Assembly (NCBI GenBank): GCA_002352145.1
Contig: DEHX01000041.1
Span: forward strand, 7,699 to 16,737
Source of the DNA: Chitinophagaceae bacterium UBA2789
GTDB taxonomy: Bacteria > Bacteroidota > Bacteroidia > Chitinophagales > Chitinophagaceae
Direction of reading: 5' to 3'
DNA length: 9,039 nt
Shown here in pieces: positions 1 to 6,394 of the stretch. Made by a program: the position numbers and the translations under genes. Within the stretch, counting starts at the first letter, position 1. The number at the start of each line of letters is the position of its first letter. Under the pieces are notes generated by a model. That model searched no databases. It was not told the DNA's origin and worked only from the letters and a program-made list of their open reading frames with translations.

Positions 1-738
1 TCACTGTTTCTTTCCTTCTACCACGGTACCAAACGCATTGCCGAGGGCATTGATAAAATCCTTTTGTGCCTCCGGTTTATTCAGCAGTTCATTCATCTGT
101 TTCTTTTGCTCCGGCGAAATACTGGCAAAAACATCCCACAACAATTTAGTAACCTGCCGGTAGGCGCTGCCGATCTTCTTTTCCACTTTTTTATCGAGCC
201 TGCGGTGCAGGGAAGCACTGGGTTCTGCTTTCAAAAAATTCTGCACATACTGTTTCAAAAAATCAATCATGTTATTAAGCTCCGGTTGCAGTTTAGCCAG
301 CGCAGAATCTTTCATGGCGTTGATCTGTTGCATTTGCGGATTGGTCTGTGCAGAGGCGGGCATCAGTGCTTTCCATTTTATTACCGTATCTGTGATCTGT
401 TTTCCGTTGGCCGACTCAAATACACGGTTGTTGATATTGCTGTCGTTGGCCGCCAGCTCTACCCTGTTCCAATGACCAAGGGTGTATTTGTAGTGGTAAG
501 AATGATTGTCAAACACCGGCAGCGTCAGCGCATAACGGTTGTCGCCGATCTTCTTCATGCGGTACAATGAATCGCCGGCATGCCAGTAATTGAAGGATCC
601 TGCGAGGTAGACTCCTTTTGCACTATCGATAGATGGTACCTGCACCGTGAAGGTGACGGCTGCTACCTGTGCGTTGCTGCTTGCTGAAAACAGCAATAGA
701 TAGAATAGCAAACAACAACATCTTATACTTGCCCGCAT
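1..738 (-). CDS. Exported protein with AMPK1/CBM48-type glycogen-binding-like domain and helical C-terminus
   Basis: A 245-residue protein whose stop codon is the first three bases of the window. I chose the ATG at 738 rather than the one at 783 because it puts a normal signal peptide at the N-terminus: Arg, then CCCLLFYLLLF, then a S-N-A-Q cleavage context near residue 24. The longer start would put 15 extra residues before it. Residues about 27-122 look like an early-set beta-sandwich of the AMPK1_CBM/CBM48 type, with VYLAGSFNYWHAGD, YHYKYTLGHWNRVE and an N-N-R-V-F turn, as in domains fused to Bacteroidota esterases and glycosidases. Residues about 130-245 are predicted mostly helical, rich in Lys, Gln and Leu, with no catalytic domain recognised. 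It lies 66 bp after ppk1 on the same strand, so co-transcription is plausible. It probably acts in the periplasm or at the outer membrane. Carbohydrate binding is inferred from family resemblance; the domain could equally be a protein-protein module. Confidence 0.85.
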   Translation of the reverse strand: MRASIRCCCLLFYLLLFSASSNAQVAAVTFTVQVPSIDSAKGVYLAGSFNYWHAGDSLYRMKKIGDNRYALTLPVFDNHSYHYKYTLGHWNRVELAANDSNINNRVFESANGKQITDTVIKWKALMPASAQTNPQMQQINAMKDSALAKLQPELNNMIDFLKQYVQNFLKAEPSASLHRRLDKKVEKKIGSAYRQVTKLLWDVFASISPEQKKQMNELLNKPEAQKDFINALGNAFGTVVEGKKQ

Positions 739-752
739 AAGAAAATTTTTTG

Positions 753-783
753 CGAAAGTAAAAGAGTATTTGCCGCAACGCAA
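753..783 (-). promoter_or_regulatory. Candidate Bacteroidota-type promoter for the CBM-domain gene
   Basis: Read on the minus strand, TTG (783-781) is followed after 20 bases by TACTTTCG (760-753). This matches the Bacteroidota -33 TTG / -7 TAnnTTTG pattern with one mismatch. It lies 14 bases before the chosen start at 738, so the leader would be very short. It could give this gene its own transcription in addition to read-through from ppk1. It is a pattern match only. Confidence 0.3.
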
Positions 784-804
784 TGACGCCTGTCAGCCGT
801 AGCA

Positions 805-2898
805 CTACCGGGCCGTTACGCTCTTCACAAAATCGTAAATAGCCTGCTGTGCCGCCAGCGGCTCCTGCCCTGCACTCAATACCCGTATATTATTGGCAGC
901 GCCTGTTTGCACATCGCTGGAAAGCAGAACGGCTTTTTTATTGTCTTTCAGTTGCAGGTCGAGTATATGCTGCAGTTCTTCGCCCATCTGTTTATCATAA
1001 ATGGGGAAACACACTTCAATGCGGCTGTGCAGGTTGCGGTTCATCCAGTCGGCACTCCCCATGTAGTATTCCGGTTCCCCGTTGTTATGAAAGGCGAAGA
1101 CCCTTGCATGTTCGAGGTAGCGGTCAACAATGCGGTGTACAACTATATTTTCACTCTGCCCCGGCACACCCGGCGCCAGGCAGCAAATACTGCGTACAAT
1201 CAAATGTACCTTCACACCTGCCTTGCTGGCTTTATATAGCCTTGCGATCATGGCCCTTTCCTGCAGGTTGTTCAGTTTGATGATGATGCTGGCGGGTTTA
1301 CCTGCTTTGGCATTATCAATTTCCCGGTCAATCAACTGGCTGAAGCGTTTGATCATATTGAACTGCGAAACCAGCAAATGTTTGAAAGGTATCTTTCCAT
1401 ACTCAGCGGGCTGTTTCCTGGATTGCAGGTAATCGAAGAGAGGCATCAATTCATTGCCAAAATCCTGGTTGAAAGTAAACAGTACATGGTCGGTGTAGAA
1501 ACGGCCGGTGGCTTCGTTGAAATTGCCCGTAGCCATGAAGGAGTACCATTTATCCTGCTGGTCTTCCTGCCGTTTGATCAGTGCCACTTTCGCATGCACT
1601 TTCAGTCTCGGTATGCTGTTGATGATTCGGATACCGGCGGCTTTCATCTTCTTGCTCCACTTCAGGTTATTGGCCTCATCAAACCTTGCTTTCAACTCCA
1701 CAAACACTGTCACCTTTTTTCCATTCTTGGCAGCACTGATGAGTGCATTCACTATATGCGAATCGGCTGCCACACGATACAGAGTGACATATATTTCCTT
1801 TACACCGGGATCAATGGCCGCTTCATTGAAAAAGCGGAGTATATAATTATAGGAATGATATGGCAGGTGGAGCATCCTCTCTTTTTCAGCAATGGTCTGA
1901 AAGATAGAACGGTGATTATCAAAGCCCGGATGTGCTACTGCAGGCCAGTTAGCCTGCGTCAGTTGTCCACGCAGCGGGTTGGGCAATCCTCCTAAATCTC
2001 TCAGGTTATGATAGCGGCCGCCTTCTACCATCTCCTGTTTGCGCAACATAAAATATTTCTGAACAAAATCTTTCACCTCGGCAGGCATCGTTTTATCGTA
2101 TAGTAAACGGGTAGCAAGACCGGCTTCTCTTTTTTCTAATTGCTTTTCTATCTTCTCTGCGATGTCCCCGATGAATTCATCTTCAATATTCATTTCGGCA
2201 TCTCTTGTAAGCTTCACACTGTACAGGCCATGTACTTTGAAACCGGGAAATACTTCTTCAATATTCTCCCTCACCACATCATCGAGGAAAACGAGGTAAT
2301 GATCATCACCCAGCATGGGCAACTCGGAAAAACGTCTCAGGTTGCCCGAAGGAATATTTAATAATGCATACTGATGTTTGTCGGGCTGATCGTTGGCTTC
2401 AATATCTACAATAAAATAAAGAGCATTATTCTCGAGAAAAATAGTAGCCTGGTTTTCTTTCTGCAGGATAACAGGTTGCAGAAAGGATAACACCTTTGAC
2501 AGGAAGTATTCACGGATGGTTTCCGTATGTTCTGCACGGATGGGCTGATTATAATAAAGGCAGATATGATTTTGCTGTAGTTCCGGTAATATCTGCTCCC
2601 GGAGAATACTGCCAAACTCCTCCTGTTGTTCCAGCACCATGTTCTGTACAATCTGAACGAGTTCTTTAGGATATTCTTCTCTCAAAGTAGTTTTCTTGGC
2701 TTCAATACTGGTGAAAGCAAAGATGGAAGGCATCCTGACCCTGAAAAATTCATCCAGGTTGGAAGAAAAAATAGCCAGGAAGGCTATGCGGTTGTACAAA
2801 GGAACGGATCGGTCGGCGGCCTCTTGCAATACCCGGTGATTGAAACTAAGCCAGCTGAGGTCCCTGTTCAAAAAAACAATTTTCTTTTCTTCTGCCAT
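805..2898 (-). CDS. ppk1: Polyphosphate kinase 1
   Basis: Polyphosphate kinase (697 residues, normal family length) reversibly transfers the ATP gamma-phosphate to a growing polyphosphate chain, usually at the inner face of the membrane. The N-terminal domain begins FLNRDLSWLSFNHRVLQEA (residues 9-27) and continues with FSSNLDEFFRVRM, both hallmarks of PPK1. The two phospholipase-D-like catalytic domains carry the expected residues: the autophosphorylated histidine is H435 in RLKVHAKVAL, the second essential histidine is H597 in DRYLEHARVF, and the ATP-site tyrosine is Y468 in GRFYTDHVLF. R375 (LYRVA) and R405 (KARFDE) match the phosphate/metal-site arginines of the E. coli enzyme. Residues 612-631 (YMGSADWMNRN, then SRIEVCFP) are also typical. 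All catalytic residues seem intact, so it should be active. It diverges from the DNA polymerase X gene and is followed 66 bp later by the CBM-domain gene. No exopolyphosphatase gene lies in the window. Confidence 0.98.
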   Translation of the reverse strand: MAEEKKIVFLNRDLSWLSFNHRVLQEAADRSVPLYNRIAFLAIFSSNLDEFFRVRMPSIFAFTSIEAKKTTLREEYPKELVQIVQNMVLEQQEEFGSILREQILPELQQNHICLYYNQPIRAEHTETIREYFLSKVLSFLQPVILQKENQATIFLENNALYFIVDIEANDQPDKHQYALLNIPSGNLRRFSELPMLGDDHYLVFLDDVVRENIEEVFPGFKVHGLYSVKLTRDAEMNIEDEFIGDIAEKIEKQLEKREAGLATRLLYDKTMPAEVKDFVQKYFMLRKQEMVEGGRYHNLRDLGGLPNPLRGQLTQANWPAVAHPGFDNHRSIFQTIAEKERMLHLPYHSYNYILRFFNEAAIDPGVKEIYVTLYRVAADSHIVNALISAAKNGKKVTVFVELKARFDEANNLKWSKKMKAAGIRIINSIPRLKVHAKVALIKRQEDQQDKWYSFMATGNFNEATGRFYTDHVLFTFNQDFGNELMPLFDYLQSRKQPAEYGKIPFKHLLVSQFNMIKRFSQLIDREIDNAKAGKPASIIIKLNNLQERAMIARLYKASKAGVKVHLIVRSICCLAPGVPGQSENIVVHRIVDRYLEHARVFAFHNNGEPEYYMGSADWMNRNLHSRIEVCFPIYDKQMGEELQHILDLQLKDNKKAVLLSSDVQTGAANNIRVLSAGQEPLAAQQAIYDFVKSVTAR

Positions 2899-2906
2899 AG
2901 GTAAGT

Positions 2907-2939
2907 TTTGGTTGTAAGTGAACTAAGATAATGGTTTTG
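2907..2939 (+). promoter_or_regulatory. Weak candidate promoter for the polX gene
   Basis: TTTG (2907-2910) and TTG (2912-2914) lie 21 and 17 bases before TGGTTTTG (2932-2939), which has one mismatch to TAnnTTTG. The polX start is about 110 bases further on. This is a loose pattern match in the divergent ppk1/polX intergenic region. I found no convincing ppk1 promoter; the best partial -7 match on the minus strand is TATCTTCG at 2957-2950, without a good -33 TTG. Confidence 0.2.
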
Positions 2940-2967
2940 TGCGAAGTGGCGAAGATAGTACCCGAAA

Positions 2968-2977
2968 CAGTTAACTG
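2968..2977. promoter_or_regulatory. Perfect 10-bp palindrome in the ppk1/polX divergent region
   Basis: CAGTTAACTG is a perfect palindrome located between the two divergent genes, directly before a second near-palindrome, CCTGACAGG (2978-2986). Such a position suits an operator acting on one or both genes, but a 10-bp palindrome also arises by chance. No known regulator is recognised. Confidence 0.15.
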
Positions 2978-3051
2978 CCTGACAGGGCTCATTTTTTACT
3001 GCTCATAGGGTCACCTACCTTGCTACAGTGAAAAGGGCTGACAACCAAAAA

Positions 3052-4047
3052 ATGCATAGCAACAAAGAACTGTCCCGGCTATTCAGCCAGATGGCGGATT
3101 GCTACCGGTATTTAGGTCCCGATGAAAGATTCAGGGCGAATGCTTATGCCGGTGCAGCACAAACGCTGCGCAATCTGCAGGAACCGGTAGAAAACCTGGC
3201 AGACGATATGCAACAACTTGAAGATCTCAAAAGTATTGGTAAAAGCATTGCAGAGAAGATCATAGAATTCCTGGCCACGGGACAGATACAAACATTTGAG
3301 GATCTGAAAAAGAAAGTTCCTTTTGCTTTATTGGAATTGATGGATATAGAAGGATTTGGACCGGCTACCCTGCGATTGCTGCATGATGAACTCGGCATTA
3401 CAACAAAAGAAACACTTATAACTGCTATCGAAAAAGGTAAACTGGAAAAGATAAAGGGCTTTGCTTTCCGTAAGATTGAAAAACTGAAACAAGCCCTTAA
3501 ACTGGAGAGCAGCAAGAAAAGGTTGCCTCTCAAAGAAGCACAACGTATTGCTGATAATTTATTGCAATCTGTAAAAAGTATAGATGGAGTGCTTAAAGCA
3601 ACAATCGCCGGCAGTATCCGGAGAAAAAAAGAAACAATCGGTGATATTGATATTGTAATTACGGCCGATGAAAGAAAATGGAAAAAGATCATTACCGCCA
3701 TTACCCAACTGCCACAGGTGGAAACAGTGATTGCCGCCGGAAAGACCCGTGCCAGCTTTGTATTAAAAACAAATCAAGTTCAGGCCGATATCCGGGTTGT
3801 GCATGAAGATGAATATGGAGCAGCCCTGTTTTATTTTACCGGAAGTAGAGACCATAATATTCAGTTACGCAGCCTTGCCAAACAACGAGGATGGAAAGTG
3901 AATGAATATGGCGTATTCGACAACAAAACCGGAAAGAAACTGGCCGGAAAAACAGAAGAAGAAATATATCATCTCTTTGGTATTCGTTTCATTCCACCGG
4001 CAAAAAGAATTGGCGCTAATGAGTTAAACCAGGCAATGAACAACTGA
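3052..4047 (+). CDS. polX: Family-X DNA polymerase (pol beta-like), lacking the PHP domain
   Basis: A 331-residue gap-filling repair polymerase. I chose the ATG at 3052; an in-frame GTG at 3028 would add eight residues that look unlike the family's N-terminus. Residues about 1-77 form the 8-kDa domain, ending in a helix-hairpin-helix (LKSIGKSIAEKIIEFLATG). Its K69 aligns with polymerase beta K72, the dRP-lyase nucleophile. A second helix-hairpin-helix (IEGFGPATLRLL) lies near 98-109 and a third near 131-149. The palm domain has the nucleotidyltransferase motif G187-S188-I-R-R and catalytic D198 and D200 (GDIDIVI), with the third aspartate at D246 (QADIRVV). The dNTP-pocket segment YFTGSRDHNIQLR (261-273) closely matches polymerase beta. 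The protein stops just after the IPPAKR segment, where most bacterial PolX proteins continue through a linker into a PHP exonuclease domain. It is therefore a complete polymerase/lyase without the PHP nuclease. No PHP-like sequence follows. Confidence 0.93.
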   Translation: MHSNKELSRLFSQMADCYRYLGPDERFRANAYAGAAQTLRNLQEPVENLADDMQQLEDLKSIGKSIAEKIIEFLATGQIQTFEDLKKKVPFALLELMDIEGFGPATLRLLHDELGITTKETLITAIEKGKLEKIKGFAFRKIEKLKQALKLESSKKRLPLKEAQRIADNLLQSVKSIDGVLKATIAGSIRRKKETIGDIDIVITADERKWKKIITAITQLPQVETVIAAGKTRASFVLKTNQVQADIRVVHEDEYGAALFYFTGSRDHNIQLRSLAKQRGWKVNEYGVFDNKTGKKLAGKTEEEIYHLFGIRFIPPAKRIGANELNQAMNN

Positions 4048-4072
4048 CCCTTTTTATAAACTTTAACAGGCG

Positions 4073-4088
4073 GGTGATAAAAATCACC
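4073..4088 (+). promoter_or_regulatory. Perfect palindrome GGTGAT-AAAA-ATCACC: CRP/FNR-type operator or polX terminator
   Basis: Two perfect 6-base arms flank an AAAA loop. The core TGAT-N4-ATCA fits the symmetry of FNR-type sites, TTGAT-N4-ATCAA, with G in place of the outer T. It sits 38 bases before the start of the small His-rich gene and directly before a candidate -33 TTG. It also lies 25 bases after the polX stop, where a terminator is expected, but only a short T-poor tract (TTGTATTT) follows, which weakens that reading. An outer CGGG (4071-4074) and CCCG (4097-4100) could form an alternative fold. Confidence 0.4.
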
Positions 4089-4117
4089 TTGTATTTCCCG
4101 TTTGAATCTTACTTTCC
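4089..4117 (+). promoter_or_regulatory. Weak candidate promoter for the small His-rich gene
   Basis: TTG (4089-4091) and TACTTTCC (4110-4117) are spaced by 18 bases; the -7 element has two mismatches to TAnnTTTG. If real, transcription would begin within a few bases of the ATG at 4127. The palindrome at 4073-4088 would then be centred about 41-42 bases upstream of the transcription start, the usual place for a class II CRP/FNR-type activator. Confidence 0.2.
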
Positions 4118-4126
4118 GGTCTGGCA

Positions 4127-4507
4127 ATGAAAAAAATATTCACCATTATATTGGCTGTTCTTTTGTTGAACGGTGTAACAGAACTACACCAGTTCCTGAA
4201 ATTGCCATTACTACTTAACCATTTTCGTCACCACCGGATGGAAGATCCTTCCATCAGTTTACTGGAGTTTCTGAAAATACACTATACAACTAATCATCAC
4301 CCGGCTGATAATGATGACAACGAGGATAACGAACTGCCCTTTAAATCCATGGGCAATATCCAGCATACAGATATACCACTTTCTATCAAAAAAGAAATAA
4401 ATATCAATGCACCGGTTTTTTTGAACAGTAAGTATACGATCAGTCACCCGGAAGGCATCCCCTGCCATCGTTCCTATTCTGTTTTTCATCCTCCTCAAAC
4501 GGTATAA
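4127..4507 (+). CDS. Small exported His/Asp-rich protein of Bacteroidota type, function unknown
   Basis: A 126-residue protein of no named family. The N-terminus MKKIFTIILAVLLLNGVTEL is a short positively charged and hydrophobic segment, so it is probably exported or anchored, although no clean cleavage site is visible. Then come an amphipathic stretch (LHQFLKLPLLLNHFRHHR, residues 20-37) and the PSISLLEFLKIHY segment. A His/Asp/Asn-rich acidic run (residues 52-69, with HH and repeated D, N and E) ends in LPFKS. The C-terminus is VFHPPQTV. There are eleven histidines in all. From memory, small proteins with this order (ELxxxLKLP, SxxxFLxxHY, acidic His-rich run, LPFKS, C-terminal HPP) are found in Bacteroidota near heavy-metal efflux or envelope genes. 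That recollection would need a database search. Metal binding is an inference from composition and the neighbouring iron-transport gene. It is read separately from polX, behind the palindrome at 4073-4088. Confidence 0.8.
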   Translation: MKKIFTIILAVLLLNGVTELHQFLKLPLLLNHFRHHRMEDPSISLLEFLKIHYTTNHHPADNDDNEDNELPFKSMGNIQHTDIPLSIKKEININAPVFLNSKYTISHPEGIPCHRSYSVFHPPQTV

Positions 4508-4526
4508 CTAACCTCGTAAATTCTAG

Positions 4527-4549
4527 CCGGCCATATAAAATATTGCCGG
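4527..4549 (+). terminator. Hairpin after the His-rich gene, possible weak terminator
   Basis: CCGGC (4527-4531) pairs with GCCGG (4545-4549). After a C/T mismatch, an inner ATAT/ATAT stem closes an AAA loop. The following AAATTTTATTATT is A/T-rich but lacks a clean T run, so termination would be partial at best. It lies 20 bases after the stop at 4507 and 32 bases before the next start at 4581. Confidence 0.4.
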
Positions 4550-4580
4550 AAATTTTATTATTCATAAAAAACTTAATTAT

Positions 4581-5144
4581 ATGAACGCAGCACAAATTCA
4601 CCTGGCGCTGAACCATGCGCCGTTATTTCTCTCCATTATCGGAGGTGCTATATTGATATTAGGGATGATCCGAAAAAACGAATCATTCAAAACGATTGCT
4701 TTATTCATGCTGATTGCAGCAGCGTTGTTTACAGCCCCGGTTTTTTTGACCGGGGAAGGAACAGAAGAATTAGTTGAGAAACTGCCAGGCGTAAATGAGG
4801 GGGCTATCGAAGAGCATGAAGAAATGGCCAAAATATCCATGATCATCATTGCTGCAACTGGTGTTGTTGCACTTATTGGTTTATTGGCAAGGAAAAACAA
4901 ATCCATTGGAAAGTTTGTCTTCCTTGCAGCAGCCATTCTTTCCTTAGCTTCATTTGGCACTATGGCACAAACTGCTCATCTCGGTGGACTGATCCGTCAC
5001 ACAGAGTTGCAAAATGGCGCTGCAACGAGTGAAAAAGAAAACGAAGAAAAGGAAGATGACAACAATAAAGCGCAGCAAAAAGAGGCAAAGGACAGCCTTA
5101 AACAGGCTGAAAGAACAATTAAAAAGACAGATGATGACGATTAA
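4581..5144 (+). CDS. Four-helix membrane protein, DUF2231-like, with charged C-terminal tail
   Basis: A 187-residue inner-membrane protein with four hydrophobic helices at about 13-30, 37-56, 83-103 and 109-131. It resembles DUF2231-type proteins: histidines at the start of the first helix (H7 and H12, in IHLALNHAP), a T-G motif after the second helix (LTGEGTEELVEKLPGV, 56-71), H79 before the third helix, and an ending AHLGGLIRHTEL with H133 and H140. This compares with the GGxLVYxHG end of the family. Paired helix-end histidines could ligate heme or a metal, but no function is established. Residues about 150-187 are a soluble tail rich in Glu, Lys, Asp and Asn ending in DDDD, probably disordered or coiled-coil. 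The ATG at 4581 has no Shine-Dalgarno, as is usual in this phylum. A strong terminator follows directly, so the gene is monocistronic or ends a short unit with the gene at 4127. Confidence 0.85.
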   Translation: MNAAQIHLALNHAPLFLSIIGGAILILGMIRKNESFKTIALFMLIAAALFTAPVFLTGEGTEELVEKLPGVNEGAIEEHEEMAKISMIIIAATGVVALIGLLARKNKSIGKFVFLAAAILSLASFGTMAQTAHLGGLIRHTELQNGAATSEKENEEKEDDNNKAQQKEAKDSLKQAERTIKKTDDDD

Positions 5145-5145
5145 T

Positions 5146-5170
5146 AAAAGAGGGCTTCGGCCCTCTTTTT
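5146..5170 (+). terminator. Strong rho-independent terminator with TTCG tetraloop
   Basis: The arms AAAAGAGGGC and GCCCTCTTTT form a perfect 10-bp stem around a stable TTCG loop, ending in a T run. It begins two bases after the stop codon of the DUF2231-like gene. The A-rich and T-rich arms make it partly bidirectional. Confidence 0.93.
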
Positions 5171-5226
5171 AATAAAAATCATTGGATGAAGCAATCGCAG
5201 ACAGTAAATACTGGTTGAGCAGTAAG

Positions 5227-5234
5227 TATCTTTA
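5227..5234 (+). promoter_or_regulatory. Candidate -7 element before the ferritin-VIT gene
   Basis: TATCTTTA matches TAnnTTTG except for the last base and ends 17 bases before the ATG at 5252. No TTG lies at the expected spacing, so this is a weak call. The gene needs its own promoter because a strong terminator stands before it. No Fur- or DtxR-like operator was recognised in 5145-5251. Confidence 0.22.
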
Positions 5235-5251
5235 ATCAGAAAAATCTAGTT

Positions 5252-6346
5252 ATGCCCGATCTCAGAAGTATTCAAACAGAAGTTGATGCCAGTTATCTCT
5301 ACAGCAAATTAGCCGGAAAGGAAGAAGATAAAAATGTGGCTGATATTTTTCAGCAGATGAGTGATATTGAAAAAGGGCATGCAGAAGCATTCCTGAAAAA
5401 AATCGGGCTTACCCCAGACAAAATGCCTCCACCCTCCTTTCGGGCCAAAACACTAAACCGGATCGGAAATATTTTTGGTTATGATTATGTGCTGGGCGTA
5501 TTAATGGATACAGAAAAAAGTCTTTCCAATTCTGTATTGGCAGCAAAAAAGAAAACCAACCAGCCGGTAACCGGTTCCGAAGTAAATCATGTAAAAGTGC
5601 TTCGCAATATCATTGAGCAATCAAAGGTATCAGGCAGTACAATAGCCCGGTTTGAATCAAGGCATAAATCAGTTGGTGGAAATGCCCTGCGGGCTGCAGT
5701 ACTTGGTGGTAATGACGGTCTTGTTTCCAACTTCAGCCTGGTGATGGGTGTGGCCGGTGCTACGCAAGGCGGCAGTGGTGTTTTATTAGCCGGGTTAGCC
5801 GGTTTGCTGGCCGGTGCATTATCTATGGCATTGGGTGAATGGATATCTGTAAAAAGCTCACAGGAGTTATTTGAAAACCAGATGGCCATCGAAATGGAAG
5901 AACTGGAAACCAGCCCTGAAAATGAAATGAAAGAGCTGGAACTGATCTATAAAGCTAAAGGTATCCCGGAAGCACAAGCCAAAGAAATGGCGGCTGAAAT
6001 AATCAGGAATCCCGAACATGCCCATGAACTGTTGGTAAAAGAAGAACTCGGTATCAATGCAGAAGAGTTAAAAGGATCTGCCTTTGAAGCCGCAGCTTAC
6101 TCTTTCATCTTATTTGGTATTGGTGCAATTATCCCTGTCTTCCCCTTCTTTTTCTTAAGTGGTACCAACGCTATCCTTTTAAGTGCTGCTGCCAGTGCAG
6201 TTGGTCTTTTCATTATTGGAGCAGCCATTACCCTATTTACAGGAAAAAGTATTTGGTACTCCGGCTTCAGGCAGGTACTATTTGGATTAGCCGCTGCTGC
6301 TATTACATTTGGAATCGGAAAACTGATAGGGGTAAGTGTTACATAG
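5252..6346 (+). CDS. Ferritin-like/VIT1 fusion, membrane iron (Fe/Mn) transporter of MbfA type
   Basis: A 364-residue fusion. Residues about 5-135 are a ferritin/rubrerythrin-like four-helix domain with candidate di-iron ligands E10, E40-x-x-H43 (DIEKGHAEAF), E88 and E110-x-x-H113. Residues about 145-364 are a VIT1/CCC1 transporter. Its first membrane helix contains LGGNDGLVSNFSLVMGVAGA with D155, matching the conserved helix-1 aspartate. The second has GALSMALGEWISVKSSQE with M192 and E196. A cytosolic Glu-rich loop (about 205-275) corresponds to the metal-binding domain of VIT1. Three more hydrophobic helices follow (about 280-300, 307-328 and 338-358). In alphaproteobacteria this architecture (erythrin-VIT, MbfA) exports iron from the cytoplasm and protects against iron and peroxide stress. 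The same role here is inferred from the domains. Terminators on both sides make it a single-gene unit, next to a DUF2231-like and a His-rich protein. Confidence 0.94.
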   Translation: MPDLRSIQTEVDASYLYSKLAGKEEDKNVADIFQQMSDIEKGHAEAFLKKIGLTPDKMPPPSFRAKTLNRIGNIFGYDYVLGVLMDTEKSLSNSVLAAKKKTNQPVTGSEVNHVKVLRNIIEQSKVSGSTIARFESRHKSVGGNALRAAVLGGNDGLVSNFSLVMGVAGATQGGSGVLLAGLAGLLAGALSMALGEWISVKSSQELFENQMAIEMEELETSPENEMKELELIYKAKGIPEAQAKEMAAEIIRNPEHAHELLVKEELGINAEELKGSAFEAAAYSFILFGIGAIIPVFPFFFLSGTNAILLSAAASAVGLFIIGAAITLFTGKSIWYSGFRQVLFGLAAAAITFGIGKLIGVSVT

Positions 6347-6355
6347 AGCATAATA

Positions 6356-6377
6356 AAAGAGACAAACAAGTCTTTTT
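6356..6377 (+). terminator. Weak first terminator hairpin after the ferritin-VIT gene
   Basis: AAAGAGAC (6356-6363) pairs with GTCTTTTT (6370-6377) around AAACAA, with one G-T wobble. It begins ten bases after the stop. The stem is A/T-rich and much weaker than the second hairpin that follows. Confidence 0.5.
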
Positions 6378-6394
6378 GAAATAAAAATTGTTTT

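Noticed and set aside
64..570. Plus-strand 168-codon open frame
   Set aside because: It lies wholly antisense to the exported CBM-domain gene, and its translation has no recognisable domain.
739..783. Upstream ATG at 783 for the CBM-domain gene
   Set aside because: It would place 15 residues before the signal peptide and would lie over the candidate promoter at 753-783.
1378..1995. Plus-strand 205-codon open frame, and other shorter ones inside 849-2904
   Set aside because: They are antisense to ppk1, whose catalytic motifs run through the whole region; they look like shadow frames.
3028..3051. GTG start for polX, adding eight residues
   Set aside because: The ATG at 3052 matches the usual family N-terminus, and the extra residues do not resemble it.
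3144..3701. Minus-strand 185-codon open frame
   Set aside because: It is antisense to the polX core. Its Ser/Ile/Phe-rich translation is typical of the complement of an A-rich coding strand.
5700..5830. GC-rich repeated GCCGG units in the ferritin-VIT gene
   Set aside because: They encode Gly/Ala/Leu-rich membrane helices of the VIT1 domain and are not a nucleotide repeat element.
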